This document shows, piece after piece, positions 55,093 to 64,000 of a DNA stretch of 64,000 nucleotides (positions are counted from its first letter, which is position 1; every line of letters starts with the position of its first letter). The position numbers were made by a program, and so were the translations under genes. This stretch comes from Paracoccus tegillarcae (GTDB taxonomy: Bacteria > Pseudomonadota > Alphaproteobacteria > Rhodobacterales > Rhodobacteraceae): assembly GCF_002847305.1 (NCBI RefSeq), contig NZ_CP025408.1, positions 1,447,001 through 1,511,000 on the forward strand, in the 5' to 3' direction. The notes below the pieces were generated by a model. It was given only the letters and a program-made list of their open reading frames with translations. It searched no databases and was not told where the DNA came from.

Positions 55093-55672
55093 ATGATTGT
55101 ATTTCTTTGCTTATGTCTAAAACGGCCTGTCTTGCACCCGCCATATTATCGGATGGAATGATCCAATCCGCCAGCACCCTCTTTTCCGCATCCGGCATCT
55201 GCCGGTCAAGGATCATCGCGAAATTTTCCTCGGTCATGCCGGGTCTGTCCAGAACACGCCTGCGCTGCATTTCCGCGCTTGCCGAGACAACTGCCACGCC
55301 GTCCATTCCGGCTTGCCCGCCGGTCTCGAACAAAAGCGGAATGTCAAAGACGATGATCGCAGCACCTGAATGGCGATCAGCAAAATCCTTGCGATCCTGC
55401 AGCAAGAGGGGATGCACGATCGCCTCTAGTCGCGCGAACCCGGTCGGATCGGCTGCCAGAGCAGATTTTAGCGCCGTGCGATCGACCTGACCATCGACAA
55501 CTGATCCGGAAAAGGCCTGCCCGACTGGCACGACAGCCAGACCGCCTCTGGCGTAAAGCCGATGCACGGCGGCGTCTGCGTCCCATATCGGATGGCCAAG
55601 ATCCCTGAACATCTGCGCGGCAGTCGATTTTCCCATGCCGATGCTGCCGGTAAGGCCCAGGCGAAAGCTCAT
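55085..55672 (-). CDS. coaE: Dephospho-CoA kinase
   Basis: CoaE phosphorylates dephospho-CoA in the last step of coenzyme A synthesis. The 195-residue product has the P-loop LTGSIGMGKSTAAQMF (residues 7-22), GHPIWDADAAVHRLY and the DIPLLFETG segment. Length is typical. It overlaps aroE upstream by four bases and dnaQ downstream by eight. Confidence 0.97.
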   Translation of the reverse strand: MSFRLGLTGSIGMGKSTAAQMFRDLGHPIWDADAAVHRLYARGGLAVVPVGQAFSGSVVDGQVDRTALKSALAADPTGFARLEAIVHPLLLQDRKDFADRHSGAAIIVFDIPLLFETGGQAGMDGVAVVSASAEMQRRRVLDRPGMTEENFAMILDRQMPDAEKRVLADWIIPSDNMAGARQAVLDISKEIQSYA

Positions 55673-56538
55673 TCGAGCACGGCGGCGCGGGCTGCCTCAT
55701 CGACCTCGGGTCGTTGGCCGAACCAGCGCTCGAACCCCGGTGCGGCTTGGTGCAACAACATGCCCAACCCGTCCACGATGCGGCAACCACGCTGCTGTGC
55801 GCCCTCGAGGAAGGGCGTCATCAGGGGGGTATAGACCAGATCGGTTGCCACCGCGTCCGGCGACAGCGCGTCCAGTGGTATCCGGAACGGCTGTTTACCG
55901 GTCATGCCGAGCGAGGTCGCATTGACCGCAGTCGCCGCCCCATCCAGCATATTCCCGGCTTGCGCCCAGTCATAAACGACAACGCGCGCACCGAATTCGC
56001 CCTTGATCTGCTCGGCCCGCAAGCGTGTGCGGTTCGTGATGCGCAATTCGTGCACCCCGCTATCCAGCAATGAGGCAACCACGGCCCGCGCCGCACCCCC
56101 GGCCCCAATGACCGCTGCCGGTCCTGCATCCGCCTGCCAATCTGGCGCATATTGCCGTAAATTCGCAATGAAGCCATAACCGTCTGTATTATCGGCGTGA
56201 ATCTTACCATCAGGCCGAAAGATCAGGGTGTTCGCCGCACCGATCAATGCCGCACGGTCGGTGACGACATCGGCCAGCGTCAGGACGGCCTCTTTATGCG
56301 GTATGGTCACGTTCAGCCCGACGAAACCGGCAAAGGGCAGCACCCGCAACACTTCGGCCAGATGTTCTGGCATGACCGACATGGGCACATAGTGCCCGTT
56401 GATGCCATAGTGCTTCAGCCAATGACCGTGCAGCCGCGGAGATTTGGAATGACCAATCGGCATTCCGATAACACCTGACAGCGGTACATCAGCGATCTGG
56501 GTTGGTGCGACAGCATCGGCCATGCGTTGGTGAACCAT
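55669..56538 (-). CDS. aroE: Shikimate dehydrogenase
   Basis: AroE reduces 3-dehydroshikimate to shikimate with NADPH for aromatic amino acids. The 289-residue product has the substrate motif GHSKSPRLHGHWL, the catalytic Lys in NVTIPHKEAV, and the NADP-binding VIGAGGAARAVVASLL and NRTRLRAEQIK. The start may be the ATG at 56538 or the one at 56523; neither has a strong ribosome site. It is the first gene left of the origin candidate. Confidence 0.95.
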   Translation of the reverse strand: MVHQRMADAVAPTQIADVPLSGVIGMPIGHSKSPRLHGHWLKHYGINGHYVPMSVMPEHLAEVLRVLPFAGFVGLNVTIPHKEAVLTLADVVTDRAALIGAANTLIFRPDGKIHADNTDGYGFIANLRQYAPDWQADAGPAAVIGAGGAARAVVASLLDSGVHELRITNRTRLRAEQIKGEFGARVVVYDWAQAGNMLDGAATAVNATSLGMTGKQPFRIPLDALSPDAVATDLVYTPLMTPFLEGAQQRGCRIVDGLGMLLHQAAPGFERWFGQRPEVDEAARAAVLE

Positions 56539-57013
56539 GAGAAAACGCGCTTTGCCGATAATCTAGGCCGCATCCGCAAGGTGGGAAAGACAAAACCCAC
56601 ATTTATCGTTGGTTGTGGCAGGCAAGTCTCAACTGTGGACAAGATCGGGGATATTCCGGGGCGTGGCCTTGGGGCGGTCATGGGGACGGCGAAACGTGGG
56701 GAAAACCGCTTGAGACAAAGGCGGAACGACTGCGTTTCCTCCACATGGTGACAGTTTTATGACCGATCACCTTTCGTCTGTGGAGATGGGACCTTATCCA
56801 CATCTTGTTCACAAGATAGAACATCATAGCAATATGATTTTATTATATTTTTTTGTTTATCAACAGTTCTACACCCAAACTCTGAAGGGCACATGATTCT
56901 GTGGACAATTGGTCCTGAACCGGGATTGTCCAGACTGTCCACTGCCCTTACAACTACATCAATCTTTATTCTTTCTTTCTATTATATAAGAAGAAAGGCG
57001 ATGAGGCTGTGAA
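56539..57013. other. oriC: Probable chromosomal replication origin (oriC)
   Basis: This is the only gene-free stretch above 300 bases in the window. It holds a perfect DnaA box TTATCCACA (56794-56802) and one-mismatch relatives: TTGTTCACA (56805-56813), TTGTCCACA on the minus strand (56634-56642 and 56900-56908) and TTATCAACA (56857-56865). An AT-rich run from 56821 to 56870 would serve as the unwinding element, and one GANTC (GATTC, 56895-56899) could be a CcrM methylation site. Flanking genes run away from it on both sides, and hemJ-rho-mnmE-mnmG-rsmG-parAB beside it is the usual alphaproteobacterial origin setting. I see no CtrA box TTAA-N7-TTAA. Confidence 0.8.
56794..56802 (+). promoter_or_regulatory. 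Consensus DnaA box
   Basis: TTATCCACA matches the DnaA consensus in all nine positions and lies two bases before a one-mismatch box at 56805-56813, in the same orientation. The pair sits about 20 bases left of the AT-rich run. Confidence 0.85.
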
Positions 57014-57460
57014 ATGACCGACCTGCTGAGCACCCTCTATCCGTGGATCAAGTCCCTGCATGTGATGGCTGTGATTTCATGGATGGCTGGCCTGTTCTAT
57101 CTGCCCAGGCTGTTTGTCTATCACGCAGAACGCGGGATGCGGGACGGTGAACCGTCTCAGAGCTTTGTGATCATGGAACAGAAGCTGCTGCGCCTGATCA
57201 TGAACCCGGCAATGATCGTGACGTGGATCGCTGGGCTCTGTCTGGTGTTCACACCCGGGATCGTCGACTGGGGTTATGCCTGGCCTTGGGTCAAGGCTGC
57301 AGCAGTGCTGGCGATGACCTGGTTTCATCACTGGCTGGGCCGGCAGCGAAAGAACCTGATGAAGGGTAAGGCGCTGGATGGTCGGCGGTACCGGCTGATG
57401 AATGAGGTGCCGACCCTGTTGATGGTCATTATCGTGCTGTCGGTGATCGTAAAATTCTGA
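57014..57460 (+). CDS. hemJ: Protoporphyrinogen oxidase HemJ
   Basis: HemJ oxidises protoporphyrinogen IX in haem synthesis in bacteria that lack HemY or HemG. The 148-residue product has about four membrane helices and the family pattern KSLHVMAVISWMAGLFYLPRLFVYH with two conserved His, and a later PAMIVTWIAGLCLV and the VKAAAVLAMTWFHHWLGR segment. GAGGC lies eight bases upstream. It is first gene right of the origin candidate; hemE, often adjacent, is not in this window. Confidence 0.92.
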   Translation: MTDLLSTLYPWIKSLHVMAVISWMAGLFYLPRLFVYHAERGMRDGEPSQSFVIMEQKLLRLIMNPAMIVTWIAGLCLVFTPGIVDWGYAWPWVKAAAVLAMTWFHHWLGRQRKNLMKGKALDGRRYRLMNEVPTLLMVIIVLSVIVKF

Positions 57461-57586
57461 TCGGTTGACTCTGTAGCGCCGGTCGCCTATGTGCTGCACA
57501 AGCCCGGCCGTCCGGTTTGGGGATTTCCATACATTGATGCTGTACCCGCCTGTAATGCTGCGGGTCGTTTGATATCGGTCCAAATT

Positions 57587-58858
57587 ATGAATGAAGAACG
57601 CCTGAACCTGTCCGATCTGAAAGCCAAGACGCCAGCTGATCTGCTGTCCATGGCCGAAGAGTGGGAGATCGAGAACGCCTCGACCATGCGCAAGGGCGAG
57701 ATGATGTTCTCGCTGTTGAAAGAGCATGCCGAGGATGGGTGGGACATTGGCGGCGATGGTGTGCTGGAGGTCGTTCAGGACGGCTTTGGCTTCCTGCGCT
57801 CGACCGAGGCGAACTATTTGCCGGGTCCCGATGATATCTATGTCAGCCCTGACATGATCCGCCAGCATTCGCTGCGGACCGGTGATACCGTTGAGGGCGT
57901 GATCCGCGCGCCGGGCGAGAGCGAGCGTTATTTCGCCTTGACCAAGGTCGAGCAGATCAACTTTCAAGATCCGGAGCGGGCACGTCACAAGGTTGCCTTT
58001 GACAACCTGACACCGCTTTACCCCGATGACCGGCTGAACATGGAAATCGAGGATCCGACGATCAAGGATCGCTCGGCCAGGATCATTGATCTGGTGGCCC
58101 CGATCGGCAAAGGGCAGCGTTCGCTGATCGTTGCACCGCCGCGGACGGGGAAGACAGTGCTGCTGCAGAATATCGCGCATTCGATCGAACGAAATCACCC
58201 GGAATGCTATCTGATCGTTCTGCTGATCGACGAGCGGCCGGAAGAAGTGACGGATATGCAGCGTTCGGTTAAGGGCGAGGTTGTGTCCTCGACCTTCGAC
58301 GAACCGGCCAGCCGCCACGTTGCGGTATCGGAAATGGTGATCGAAAAGGCCAAGCGCCTGGTCGAGCACAAGCGAGATGTCGTAATCTTGCTGGATTCGA
58401 TCACGCGGCTTGGTCGGGCCTTCAACACGACGGTGCCGTCATCGGGCAAGGTACTGACCGGCGGCGTTGACGCCAACGCGTTGCAGCGTCCCAAGCGGTT
58501 CTTTGGCGCGGCGCGGAATATCGAAGATGGTGGATCTCTGACCATTATCGCGACGGCGCTGATCGATACCGGGTCGCGAATGGACGAAGTGATCTTTGAG
58601 GAATTTAAAGGTACCGGCAACAGTGAAATCGTGCTGGACCGCAAAGTGGCGGATAAACGGGTCTTCCCCGCAATGGATATTCTCAAGTCCGGGACCAGGA
58701 AGGAGGAACTTCTTGTTGATTCCAAAGACTTGCAGAAGACTTACCTGTTGCGTCGTATTCTTAACCCGATGGGTACGACCGACGCGATCGAATTCCTTAT
58801 TTCGAAGTTGAAGCAAACCAAAACCAACAGCGAATTCTTTGATTCCATGAACGCGTGA
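57587..58858 (+). CDS. rho: Transcription termination factor Rho
   Basis: Rho is the hexameric RNA helicase that ends transcription. The 423-residue product has the N-terminal [15 protein letters not shown] helix bundle, the cold-shock-like RNA-binding region ([17 protein letters not shown]), Walker [26 protein letters not shown], the Q-loop/R-loop region and the [11 protein letters not shown] motif. The ATG at 57587 was chosen because it gives the family N-terminus [13 protein letters not shown] small hairpin (ACCCGC/GCGGGT, 57544-57565) lies in the leader. Confidence 0.97.
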   Translation: MNEERLNLSDLKAKTPADLLSMAEEWEIENASTMRKGEMMFSLLKEHAEDGWDIGGDGVLEVVQDGFGFLRSTEANYLPGPDDIYVSPDMIRQHSLRTGDTVEGVIRAPGESERYFALTKVEQINFQDPERARHKVAFDNLTPLYPDDRLNMEIEDPTIKDRSARIIDLVAPIGKGQRSLIVAPPRTGKTVLLQNIAHSIERNHPECYLIVLLIDERPEEVTDMQRSVKGEVVSSTFDEPASRHVAVSEMVIEKAKRLVEHKRDVVILLDSITRLGRAFNTTVPSSGKVLTGGVDANALQRPKRFFGAARNIEDGGSLTIIATALIDTGSRMDEVIFEEFKGTGNSEIVLDRKVADKRVFPAMDILKSGTRKEELLVDSKDLQKTYLLRRILNPMGTTDAIEFLISKLKQTKTNSEFFDSMNA

Positions 58859-58877
58859 CCAAGGTTGTAGCTTTGCT

Positions 58878-60134
58878 ATGGACACGATCTTCGCAGAAGC
58901 AACGCCACCCGGCAGGGGTGGCGTTTCCATTTTAAGGATCAGCGGCCCCGATGCCAGATCGGCGGCTGAGCTTTTGGCAGGGCCATTACCCATCCCCCGC
59001 CAGGCTGAATTCCGTGCCTTGCACGACGCGGATGAGGTGTTGGACCAGGCGCTTGTCATCTGGTTCGAGGACGGCAAGAGCTTTACCGGAGAACAGTCCG
59101 CAGAGTTGCAATTGCATGGTGCCCCTGCTGTTGTGCGGCGCGTTATGGAGGCGTTGCGAGGCACCGGACTACGCGAAGCAGAGGCGGGAGAATTTACACG
59201 GCGTGCATTTCTGAACGGCAAGCTTGATCTTGCCGAGGTCGAGGGACTGTCTGATCTGCTGTCGGCCGAGACGGAATCACAGAGGCAGCAGGCGATGCGG
59301 GTAGCCGGTGGTGACATCGGCAAGCTAACGGCGCGCTGGCGCGATATGTTGATCCGGGCAGGCGCCTTGATAGAAGCAAGCATCGATTTTGCAGATGAAG
59401 AAGCGCCGGATGAAGTGCCTGATGAGGTTTATGAGCTGATCGAACAGCTGCGGGAGCAGATATCGGAAGAGTTGAAGGGCTATCCGGCCAGCGAACGGAT
59501 TCGCGAGGGCTTTGAGGTGGCGATCATCGGGCCACCGAATTCAGGCAAGTCGAGCTTGATAAACCGGATTGGCGGCCGTGACGTCGCGATCGTTTCATCG
59601 CGTCCAGGAACCACCCGCGACATCATAGAACTGCGGCTGGACCTGCGTGGATTGTCGGTGACCCTGCTGGATACAGCTGGGTTGCGCGAAACCGAGGATG
59701 AGATTGAGGCGGTCGGCGTCGCAAAGGCGCGCCAGCGAGCTCAGAATGCTGATTTGCGAATATTTTTGGCTGAAGGCGAGCACTCGGATCTGTCGTTGTT
59801 TAAGGATGGCGATCTTCGTTTACAGTCGAAGGCTGATCTGGATCCGGCATCCGAAGGCGTTTCCGCGCTGACAGGTTCCGGGATAGATCAGATGCTTGAC
59901 GCAGTGTTTGCGCAACTGTCGCAGAGGGTCGCGGGCGCTGGTCTGGTTAGTCATCGCCGGCAGGCAGATGCCCTTCGCGAGGCGATTGCGGCGCTGGATA
60001 TAGCGGACTTGCGCCCAGAGATACTTGCAGAATCCGTCAGACAAGCGGCATTGTCTCTTGAGCGGCTGGTTGGCCGCGTGGGGGCAGAGAATTATCTAGA
60101 CGTTGTATTTTCGTCGTTCTGTATCGGAAAGTAG
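58878..60134 (+). CDS. mnmE: tRNA modification GTPase MnmE
   Basis: MnmE works with MnmG to add the carboxymethylaminomethyl group to U34 of certain tRNAs. The 418-residue product has the N-terminal tetrahydrofolate-binding domain ([18 protein letters not shown]), the GTPase domain with P-loop GPPNSGKS (218-225), switch region PGTTRDIIE and DTAGLRE, and the essential C-terminal CIGK (Cys415). It is shorter than the usual 440-460, the difference lying in the G domain. It ends one base before the mnmG start. Confidence 0.97.
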   Translation: MDTIFAEATPPGRGGVSILRISGPDARSAAELLAGPLPIPRQAEFRALHDADEVLDQALVIWFEDGKSFTGEQSAELQLHGAPAVVRRVMEALRGTGLREAEAGEFTRRAFLNGKLDLAEVEGLSDLLSAETESQRQQAMRVAGGDIGKLTARWRDMLIRAGALIEASIDFADEEAPDEVPDEVYELIEQLREQISEELKGYPASERIREGFEVAIIGPPNSGKSSLINRIGGRDVAIVSSRPGTTRDIIELRLDLRGLSVTLLDTAGLRETEDEIEAVGVAKARQRAQNADLRIFLAEGEHSDLSLFKDGDLRLQSKADLDPASEGVSALTGSGIDQMLDAVFAQLSQRVAGAGLVSHRRQADALREAIAALDIADLRPEILAESVRQAALSLERLVGRVGAENYLDVVFSSFCIGK

Positions 60135-60135
60135 G

Positions 60136-62007
60136 GTGTTTCACGTGAAACATTTTGATGTGATCGTAATCGGCGGCGGCCATGCCGGCATAGAGGCCGC
60201 GGCAGTTTCTTCGCGAATGGGCGCGCGAACTGCGCTTGTCACCATGCGCGAGACAGACCTAGGCGCACTCTCCTGTAACCCGGCCATTGGTGGTTTGGGA
60301 AAAGGCCATCTGGTTCGCGAGATAGACGCGTTGGACGGCTGTATGGGGCGCATTGCCGACAAGGCCGGAATTCAGTTCCGCCTCTTAAATCGTCGCAAAG
60401 GCCCGGCTGTTCGTGGCCCGCGCGCTCAGATGGACCGTGCTGCCTACCGCCGAGAGGCGCGTGCACATCTTGATCGTACCGAAAATCTGACCCTCATATT
60501 CGGCGAGGTTGTTTCGTTTTTGCAGGCTGGCGATTCTGTTATTGGCGTTTCGCTCGCGGATGGCAGCAGCCTAGAGGCAGCGTCGACCGTGCTGACGACG
60601 GGCACCTTTCTGAACGGCGTCATTCATATTGGTGACGAAACTCGGCAGGCGGGCCGATGGGGAAATGGCGCGTCTGTCGGGCTGGCCGCATCGCTGGCAA
60701 GATTCGATCTGCCGCGCGGCCGACTGAAGACAGGCACCCCGCCGCGTCTTGACGGGAAAACGATCGATTGGGATGCGTTGGAACAGCAGCCTGGTGACGA
60801 CCAGCCAAGCCTTTTCTCTGATCTCAGCAGCGGCACATCGCTGCGGCAAATTTCCTGTTCGATCACCCACACAAACGCCGACACGCATCAAATCATCAGG
60901 GAAAACCTTGGCCGCTCCGCAATGTATGGCGGCCAGATCAGCGGGCGGGGGCCGCGGTATTGTCCGTCGATCGAGGATAAGATTACGCGGTTTGCAGACA
61001 AGGAATCACACCAGATCTTTCTTGAGCCCGAAGGACTGGAAGACGATACGGTCTATCCGAACGGGATATCGACCTCGCTGCCCCAAGATGTTCAAGTCGA
61101 CTACGTTCGGACAATACAAGGTCTTGAAAATGCGGTAATTTTGCAGCCAGGCTATGCGGTCGAATATGATTATATTGACCCTCGCGCGCTATTGCCCACG
61201 TTGCAGGTCGAGACCGTTCCCGGGCTCTATCTGGCGGGACAGATCAACGGAACGACAGGCTACGAGGAGGCCGCCGCGCAAGGCTTGGCGGCGGGGTTGA
61301 ACGCGGCTGCAACAGCGTTGAGCGCTCCCAACGTCGTCTTTAGCAGAACCAGTAGCTATATCGGCGTGATGATTGATGACCTCATCACACGCGGCGTGAC
61401 CGAGCCCTATCGCATGTTCACGTCCAGAGCTGAGTTCCGGCTTAGTCTTCGGGCGGATAACGCGGATCAGCGACTGACCGAGATCGGCATGCGCGCAGGA
61501 TGCGTCGGTCAAGAGCGGCAAGCGCACTTCAGCAAGAAGATGGCGGCATATTGTAACGCTCGCGATATCGCCGAGGCAGCCAGCTTCACGCCGACACAAT
61601 TGGCAAAAGCCGGCCTGTCAGTAAGGCAGGACGGGCAGCGCCGCTCGGCCTTTGAGCTGATGGCCTATCCTGATGTCGACCACGACACAGTTCTTGGGTT
61701 GGCGCCAGAACTCACGCGCTGTCAGCCAGCGGCGGTCGAGCAGGTTCGCAATGATGCAATATATCACCAGTATTCCGACCGTCAGTCCCGTGATGCCCGG
61801 GCCATAAAAGATGACGAACAGACCCTGCTGCCGGGCGATATGGACTATACCCAGCTCTCCGGCCTGTCGTCGGAACTGCAAAGAAAGCTGACAGAGTATC
61901 GACCGCGCAACCTCGCTGACGCGGCCAAGCTTGAGGGAATGACCCCGGCTGCGCTGATGTTGGTCCTTGCGGCGACGCGGAACAGCAACCGAAAGCGCGC
62001 TGGATGA
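60136..62007 (+). CDS. mnmG: tRNA uridine-5-carboxymethylaminomethyl modification enzyme MnmG
   Basis: The 623-residue FAD enzyme partners MnmE. It has the FAD motif [14 protein letters not shown] near the N-terminus, [21 protein letters not shown], the [10 protein letters not shown] motif, and the C-terminal [16 protein letters not shown] and [20 protein letters not shown] segments. I chose the GTG at 60136, which gives the product MFHVKHFDV; the ATG at 60103 lies inside mnmE. The first codons are formed by a parS site, so the N-terminus FHVKH is encoded by that element. Confidence 0.96.
   Translation: MFHVKHFDVIVIGGGHAGIEAAAVSSRMGARTALVTMRETDLGALSCNPAIGGLGKGHLVREIDALDGCMGRIADKAGIQFRLLNRRKGPAVRGPRAQMDRAAYRREARAHLDRTENLTLIFGEVVSFLQAGDSVIGVSLADGSSLEAASTVLTTGTFLNGVIHIGDETRQAGRWGNGASVGLAASLARFDLPRGRLKTGTPPRLDGKTIDWDALEQQPGDDQPSLFSDLSSGTSLRQISCSITHTNADTHQIIRENLGRSAMYGGQISGRGPRYCPSIEDKITRFADKESHQIFLEPEGLEDDTVYPNGISTSLPQDVQVDYVRTIQGLENAVILQPGYAVEYDYIDPRALLPTLQVETVPGLYLAGQINGTTGYEEAAAQGLAAGLNAAATALSAPNVVFSRTSSYIGVMIDDLITRGVTEPYRMFTSRAEFRLSLRADNADQRLTEIGMRAGCVGQERQAHFSKKMAAYCNARDIAEAASFTPTQLAKAGLSVRQDGQRRSAFELMAYPDVDHDTVLGLAPELTRCQPAAVEQVRNDAIYHQYSDRQSRDARAIKDDEQTLLPGDMDYTQLSGLSSELQRKLTEYRPRNLADAAKLEGMTPAALMLVLAATRNSNRKRAG
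60137..60152. promoter_or_regulatory. parS: parS centromere site 1 (perfect)
   Basis: TGTTTCACGTGAAACA is the perfect 16-bp palindromic ParB-binding sequence. It begins at the second base of the GTG start codon of mnmG and covers the next five codons, about 3.2 kb to the right of the origin candidate and 3.2 kb left of parB. Confidence 0.95.
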
Positions 62008-62597
62008 GGGGTGTTTCACGTGAAACATCAGAGCGTCTGGCGGCCTATCAGGCGCTTGTCAAAAAATGGAATCCGCGGATAAATCTGATTGCGCGATCCA
62101 CGCTCGATCAGATCTATGACCGCCATATTCGTGACAGCGCACAGCTGGTCGATATGGTTGGCCTCAACAGCGGCGCCTGGGCAGATATCGGCAGCGGCGG
62201 TGGTTTCCCCGGCCTCGTTGCGGCGATTCTGAGGGCTAATCAGCCGATATCCTTCTCACTGATTGAAAGTGACCAGCGCAAGGCGACATTCCTGCGCGCC
62301 TGCGCCCGAGAATTGGCATTGCCGAATGTCCAGGTGCACGCTGCGCGCATCGAAGCGCTGAAACCCGCCGCTGCCGATATAGTTAGCGCCCGCGCGCTTG
62401 CCCCTTTGCCCGACCTCATGTCATATGTTCATCGACACATGAAACCCGACGGTGCGGCATGGTTGTTAAAGGGCGAAAGCTGGCAAAGTGAAGTCCAGGA
62501 TGCGAAGGTCGACTGGCGCTTTGATTTCGATGCCCACCCCAGCCAAACACATGACGGCGCGGCAATTCTCAGGATAACAAATCTGTCCCATGTCTGA
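62004..62597 (+). CDS. rsmG: 16S rRNA (guanine(527)-N7)-methyltransferase RsmG
   Basis: RsmG methylates G527 of 16S rRNA. The 197-residue product has the RsmG start [20 protein letters not shown], the SAM-binding [15 protein letters not shown] and the [12 protein letters not shown] segment. Its ATG overlaps the mnmG stop (ATGA), and the second parS site lies within codons 3-8. The 8-base overlap with parA at the end shows tight coupling. Confidence 0.96.
   Translation: MRGVSRETSERLAAYQALVKKWNPRINLIARSTLDQIYDRHIRDSAQLVDMVGLNSGAWADIGSGGGFPGLVAAILRANQPISFSLIESDQRKATFLRACARELALPNVQVHAARIEALKPAAADIVSARALAPLPDLMSYVHRHMKPDGAAWLLKGESWQSEVQDAKVDWRFDFDAHPSQTHDGAAILRITNLSHV
62012..62027. promoter_or_regulatory. 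parS: parS centromere site 2 (perfect)
   Basis: A second TGTTTCACGTGAAACA lies eight bases into rsmG, 1875 bases from the first. It is read in another frame from site 1 (GVSRETS rather than FHVKH). Confidence 0.95.
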
Positions 62598-63387
62598 ACC
62601 AAAGATCATCGCCATAGCCAATCAAAAGGGCGGCGTCGGCAAGACGACCTCGACGCTAAATCTTGGCGCGGCGCTAGCGGATGCTAGGCACCGGACCATT
62701 CTGATCGACCTGGATCCGCAGGGAAATGCGTCGACCGGGCTGGGTATTGATACAGAACGCCGCGAAATCACCTCATATGATCTGTTGGGCGGGCAGGCAG
62801 AGTTGACCCAGGCGGCTTTATCCACCGATGTTGACAACCTTCGCATCGTCCCGTCGACACCTGATCTTTCCTCGGCGGATATCGATTTTTCCCGCAGCAC
62901 CGACCGAACGCGCCTGCTGCGTAAGGTTCTGCGCAATGGGGCCGATGCCGACATCGTTCTGATCGATTGCCCGCCGGCACTGGGTCTGCTCACCGTCAAC
63001 GCCATGGTTGCCGCAGACGCGGTGCTGGTTCCGCTTCAGGCAGAGTTCTATGCGCTGGAGGGGCTGTCGCAGCTGCTGCTGACCGTGCGCCAGATCCGCC
63101 AGTCCGCAAACCCGAACCTGCGGGTCAACGGTGTTCTTCTGACGATGTCGGACAGCCGCAACAATCTATCCCAGCAGGTAGAGGCCGACGCTCGTGCTAC
63201 CCTTGGGGATCTGGTTTATCGTACCACGATCCCGCGCAATGTCCGCGTGTCCGAGGCGCCTTCGCATGGCAAGCCGGTTGTTCACTATGACCCGGCCTCC
63301 AAGGGCGGTGTCGCTTATCAGGCTTTTGCCAAGGAATTCATGCAAAGGCTGAGCCTTTCTACACAGAGGGAGGCCGTAAATGGCTGA
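62590..63387 (+). CDS. parA: Chromosome partitioning ATPase ParA
   Basis: ParA drives the separation of ParB-parS complexes of newly replicated origins. The 265-residue product has the deviant Walker A KGGVGKTTST (about 13-22), Walker A' LIDLDPQGNAS, and DADIVLIDCPPALGLL Walker B. Length is typical of chromosomal ParA (Soj). It overlaps parB by eight bases. Confidence 0.97.
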   Translation: MSEPKIIAIANQKGGVGKTTSTLNLGAALADARHRTILIDLDPQGNASTGLGIDTERREITSYDLLGGQAELTQAALSTDVDNLRIVPSTPDLSSADIDFSRSTDRTRLLRKVLRNGADADIVLIDCPPALGLLTVNAMVAADAVLVPLQAEFYALEGLSQLLLTVRQIRQSANPNLRVNGVLLTMSDSRNNLSQQVEADARATLGDLVYRTTIPRNVRVSEAPSHGKPVVHYDPASKGGVAYQAFAKEFMQRLSLSTQREAVNG

Positions 63388-64000
63388 ATCTAAAACAGGA
63401 AAACGCGGTCTTGGTCGCGGCCTTTCGGCGCTGATGGCCGATGTTGATCTGGCTGATTCCGCCTCGGATCAGGCCCGTCCGGCGGTCGAGCGCACGCTGA
63501 TCCCCATCGAGCAGCTATCTCCCAATCCCGATCAGCCGCGGCGCGATTTTCAGCCCGAGGCGCTGCAAGAACTTGCCCAGTCGCTGAAATCACGCGGTGT
63601 CCTGCAGCCGCTGATCGTTCGACCGCACCCCCGCGACGAGGGGTTGTTTCAGATCGTTGCCGGCGAACGCCGCTGGCGCGCGGCGCAGTTGGCACAACTG
63701 CATGAGTTGCCCGTTATCGTGCGCGAGATGGACGATACCGAAGTGCTGGAAGTCGCTCTGATAGAGAATATTCAGCGCGCCGACCTTAACGCCATCGAAG
63801 AGGCCACCTCGTTCCGGCAGCTCATGGATAAATTTGGCCACACGCAAGAACAGCTGGGCGAGGCTTTGAACAAAAGCCGCAGCCATATTGCCAATCTCCT
63901 GCGCCTTCTGGGCCTTCCTGATCAGGTTCAAAGCTGGCTCAAAGAGGGCAAGCTAAGCGCCGGTCATGCGCGCGCGCTGGTGACTGCGCCCAATGCGGCG
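63380..64000 (+). CDS. parB: Chromosome partitioning protein ParB, 3' end outside window (partial)
   Basis: ParB binds parS, spreads as a CTP-dependent clamp and activates ParA. The 207 residues present include the N-terminal ParA-activating basic helix (GKRGLGRGLSALM), the CTP-binding boxes IPIEQLSPNPDQPRRDF, GVLQPLIVRP and VAGERRWRAAQLA, the ENIQRADLNAIEEA linker and the helix-turn-helix TQEQLGEALNKSRSHIANLLRLL-type region. The frame is open to base 64000; about 80-100 C-terminal residues, including the dimer domain, lie beyond the window. Confidence 0.96.
   Translation, partial: MAESKTGKRGLGRGLSALMADVDLADSASDQARPAVERTLIPIEQLSPNPDQPRRDFQPEALQELAQSLKSRGVLQPLIVRPHPRDEGLFQIVAGERRWRAAQLAQLHELPVIVREMDDTEVLEVALIENIQRADLNAIEEATSFRQLMDKFGHTQEQLGEALNKSRSHIANLLRLLGLPDQVQSWLKEGKLSAGHARALVTAPNAA

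Noticed and set aside
57077..58369. A 430-codon open frame antisense to hemJ and rho
   Set aside because: Both sense genes are unambiguous and the frame has no independent support.
1..64000. Search by eye for CRISPR arrays, insertion sequences, integrases, toxin-antitoxin pairs, tRNA and rRNA genes
   Set aside because: I saw no spaced direct repeats, transposase motifs, attachment-site-like repeats or tRNA cloverleaf/T-loop patterns; short or degenerate ones could be missed without a computed scan.

Overview
The window is G+C-rich, densely coded alphaproteobacterial chromosome, almost certainly Rhodobacterales/Paracoccaceae and possibly Paracoccus-like. The taxonomic clues are the regB-senC-regA-hvrA redox cluster, the nepR-ecfG/phyR general stress locus, TamA/TamB, AddA/AddB, and the order hemJ-rho-mnmE-mnmG-rsmG-parA-parB beside a probable replication origin. 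I see no insertion sequence, prophage, CRISPR array, rRNA or tRNA.

Layout. 1-9.5 kb: a partial DUF2125-type secreted protein, a short crotonase-fold protein, DUF2853, glucokinase, and the tamA-tamB outer-membrane assembly pair. 9.5-14.9 kb: a PAS protein and the redox-control cluster regB, senC, regA, hvrA, then an HD phosphohydrolase. 14.9-20.2 kb: proteostasis and envelope genes (secB, fxsA, Tim44-like, Smr, hslUV, trxA). 20.3-28.7 kb: one compact leftward operon, tsaE-amgK fusion, murU-like, addB, addA. 28.8-39.9 kb: mixed metabolism and wall genes (asd, DedA, MuiA-like, carbonic anhydrase, M17 peptidase, NlpC/P60, truB, rbfA, dapB). 39.9-45.6 kb: two overlapping glycosyltransferases, an MFS carrier, leuB and an EamA carrier. 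45.6-50 kb: a pqiA1-pqiA2-pqiB-pqiC lipid-transport operon. 50-54.4 kb: a full general stress module (HisKA_2 kinase, ecfG, nepR, phyR) and a YihY/BrkB membrane protein. 54.4-56.5 kb: dnaQ-coaE-aroE. 56.5-57.0 kb: an AT-rich, gene-free region with DnaA-box-like sequences, the best oriC candidate. 57-64 kb: hemJ, rho, mnmE, mnmG, rsmG, parA and partial parB, with two perfect parS sites.

How the parts work together. The right end is a replication and segregation centre: genes diverge from the origin candidate, and ParA/ParB lie beside parS sites that span the start of mnmG and lie just inside rsmG. Two global regulatory systems are complete in the window: RegBA/SenC/HvrA for redox and PhyR/NepR/EcfG for stress, the latter with a visible EcfG-type promoter in front of nepR-ecfG. 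Envelope biogenesis recurs throughout (TamAB, PqiABC, AmgK/MurU wall recycling, NlpC/P60, glycosyltransferases).

I found no plainly new defence or mobile system. The most interesting items are the oriC/parS architecture, five roughly 100-residue repeats in TamB, the TsaE-AmgK fusion, a crotonase homologue lacking both catalytic glutamates, and a few unrecognised small genes. Start codons were chosen by ribosome-binding site, homology memory or overlap where noted; no database search was possible.
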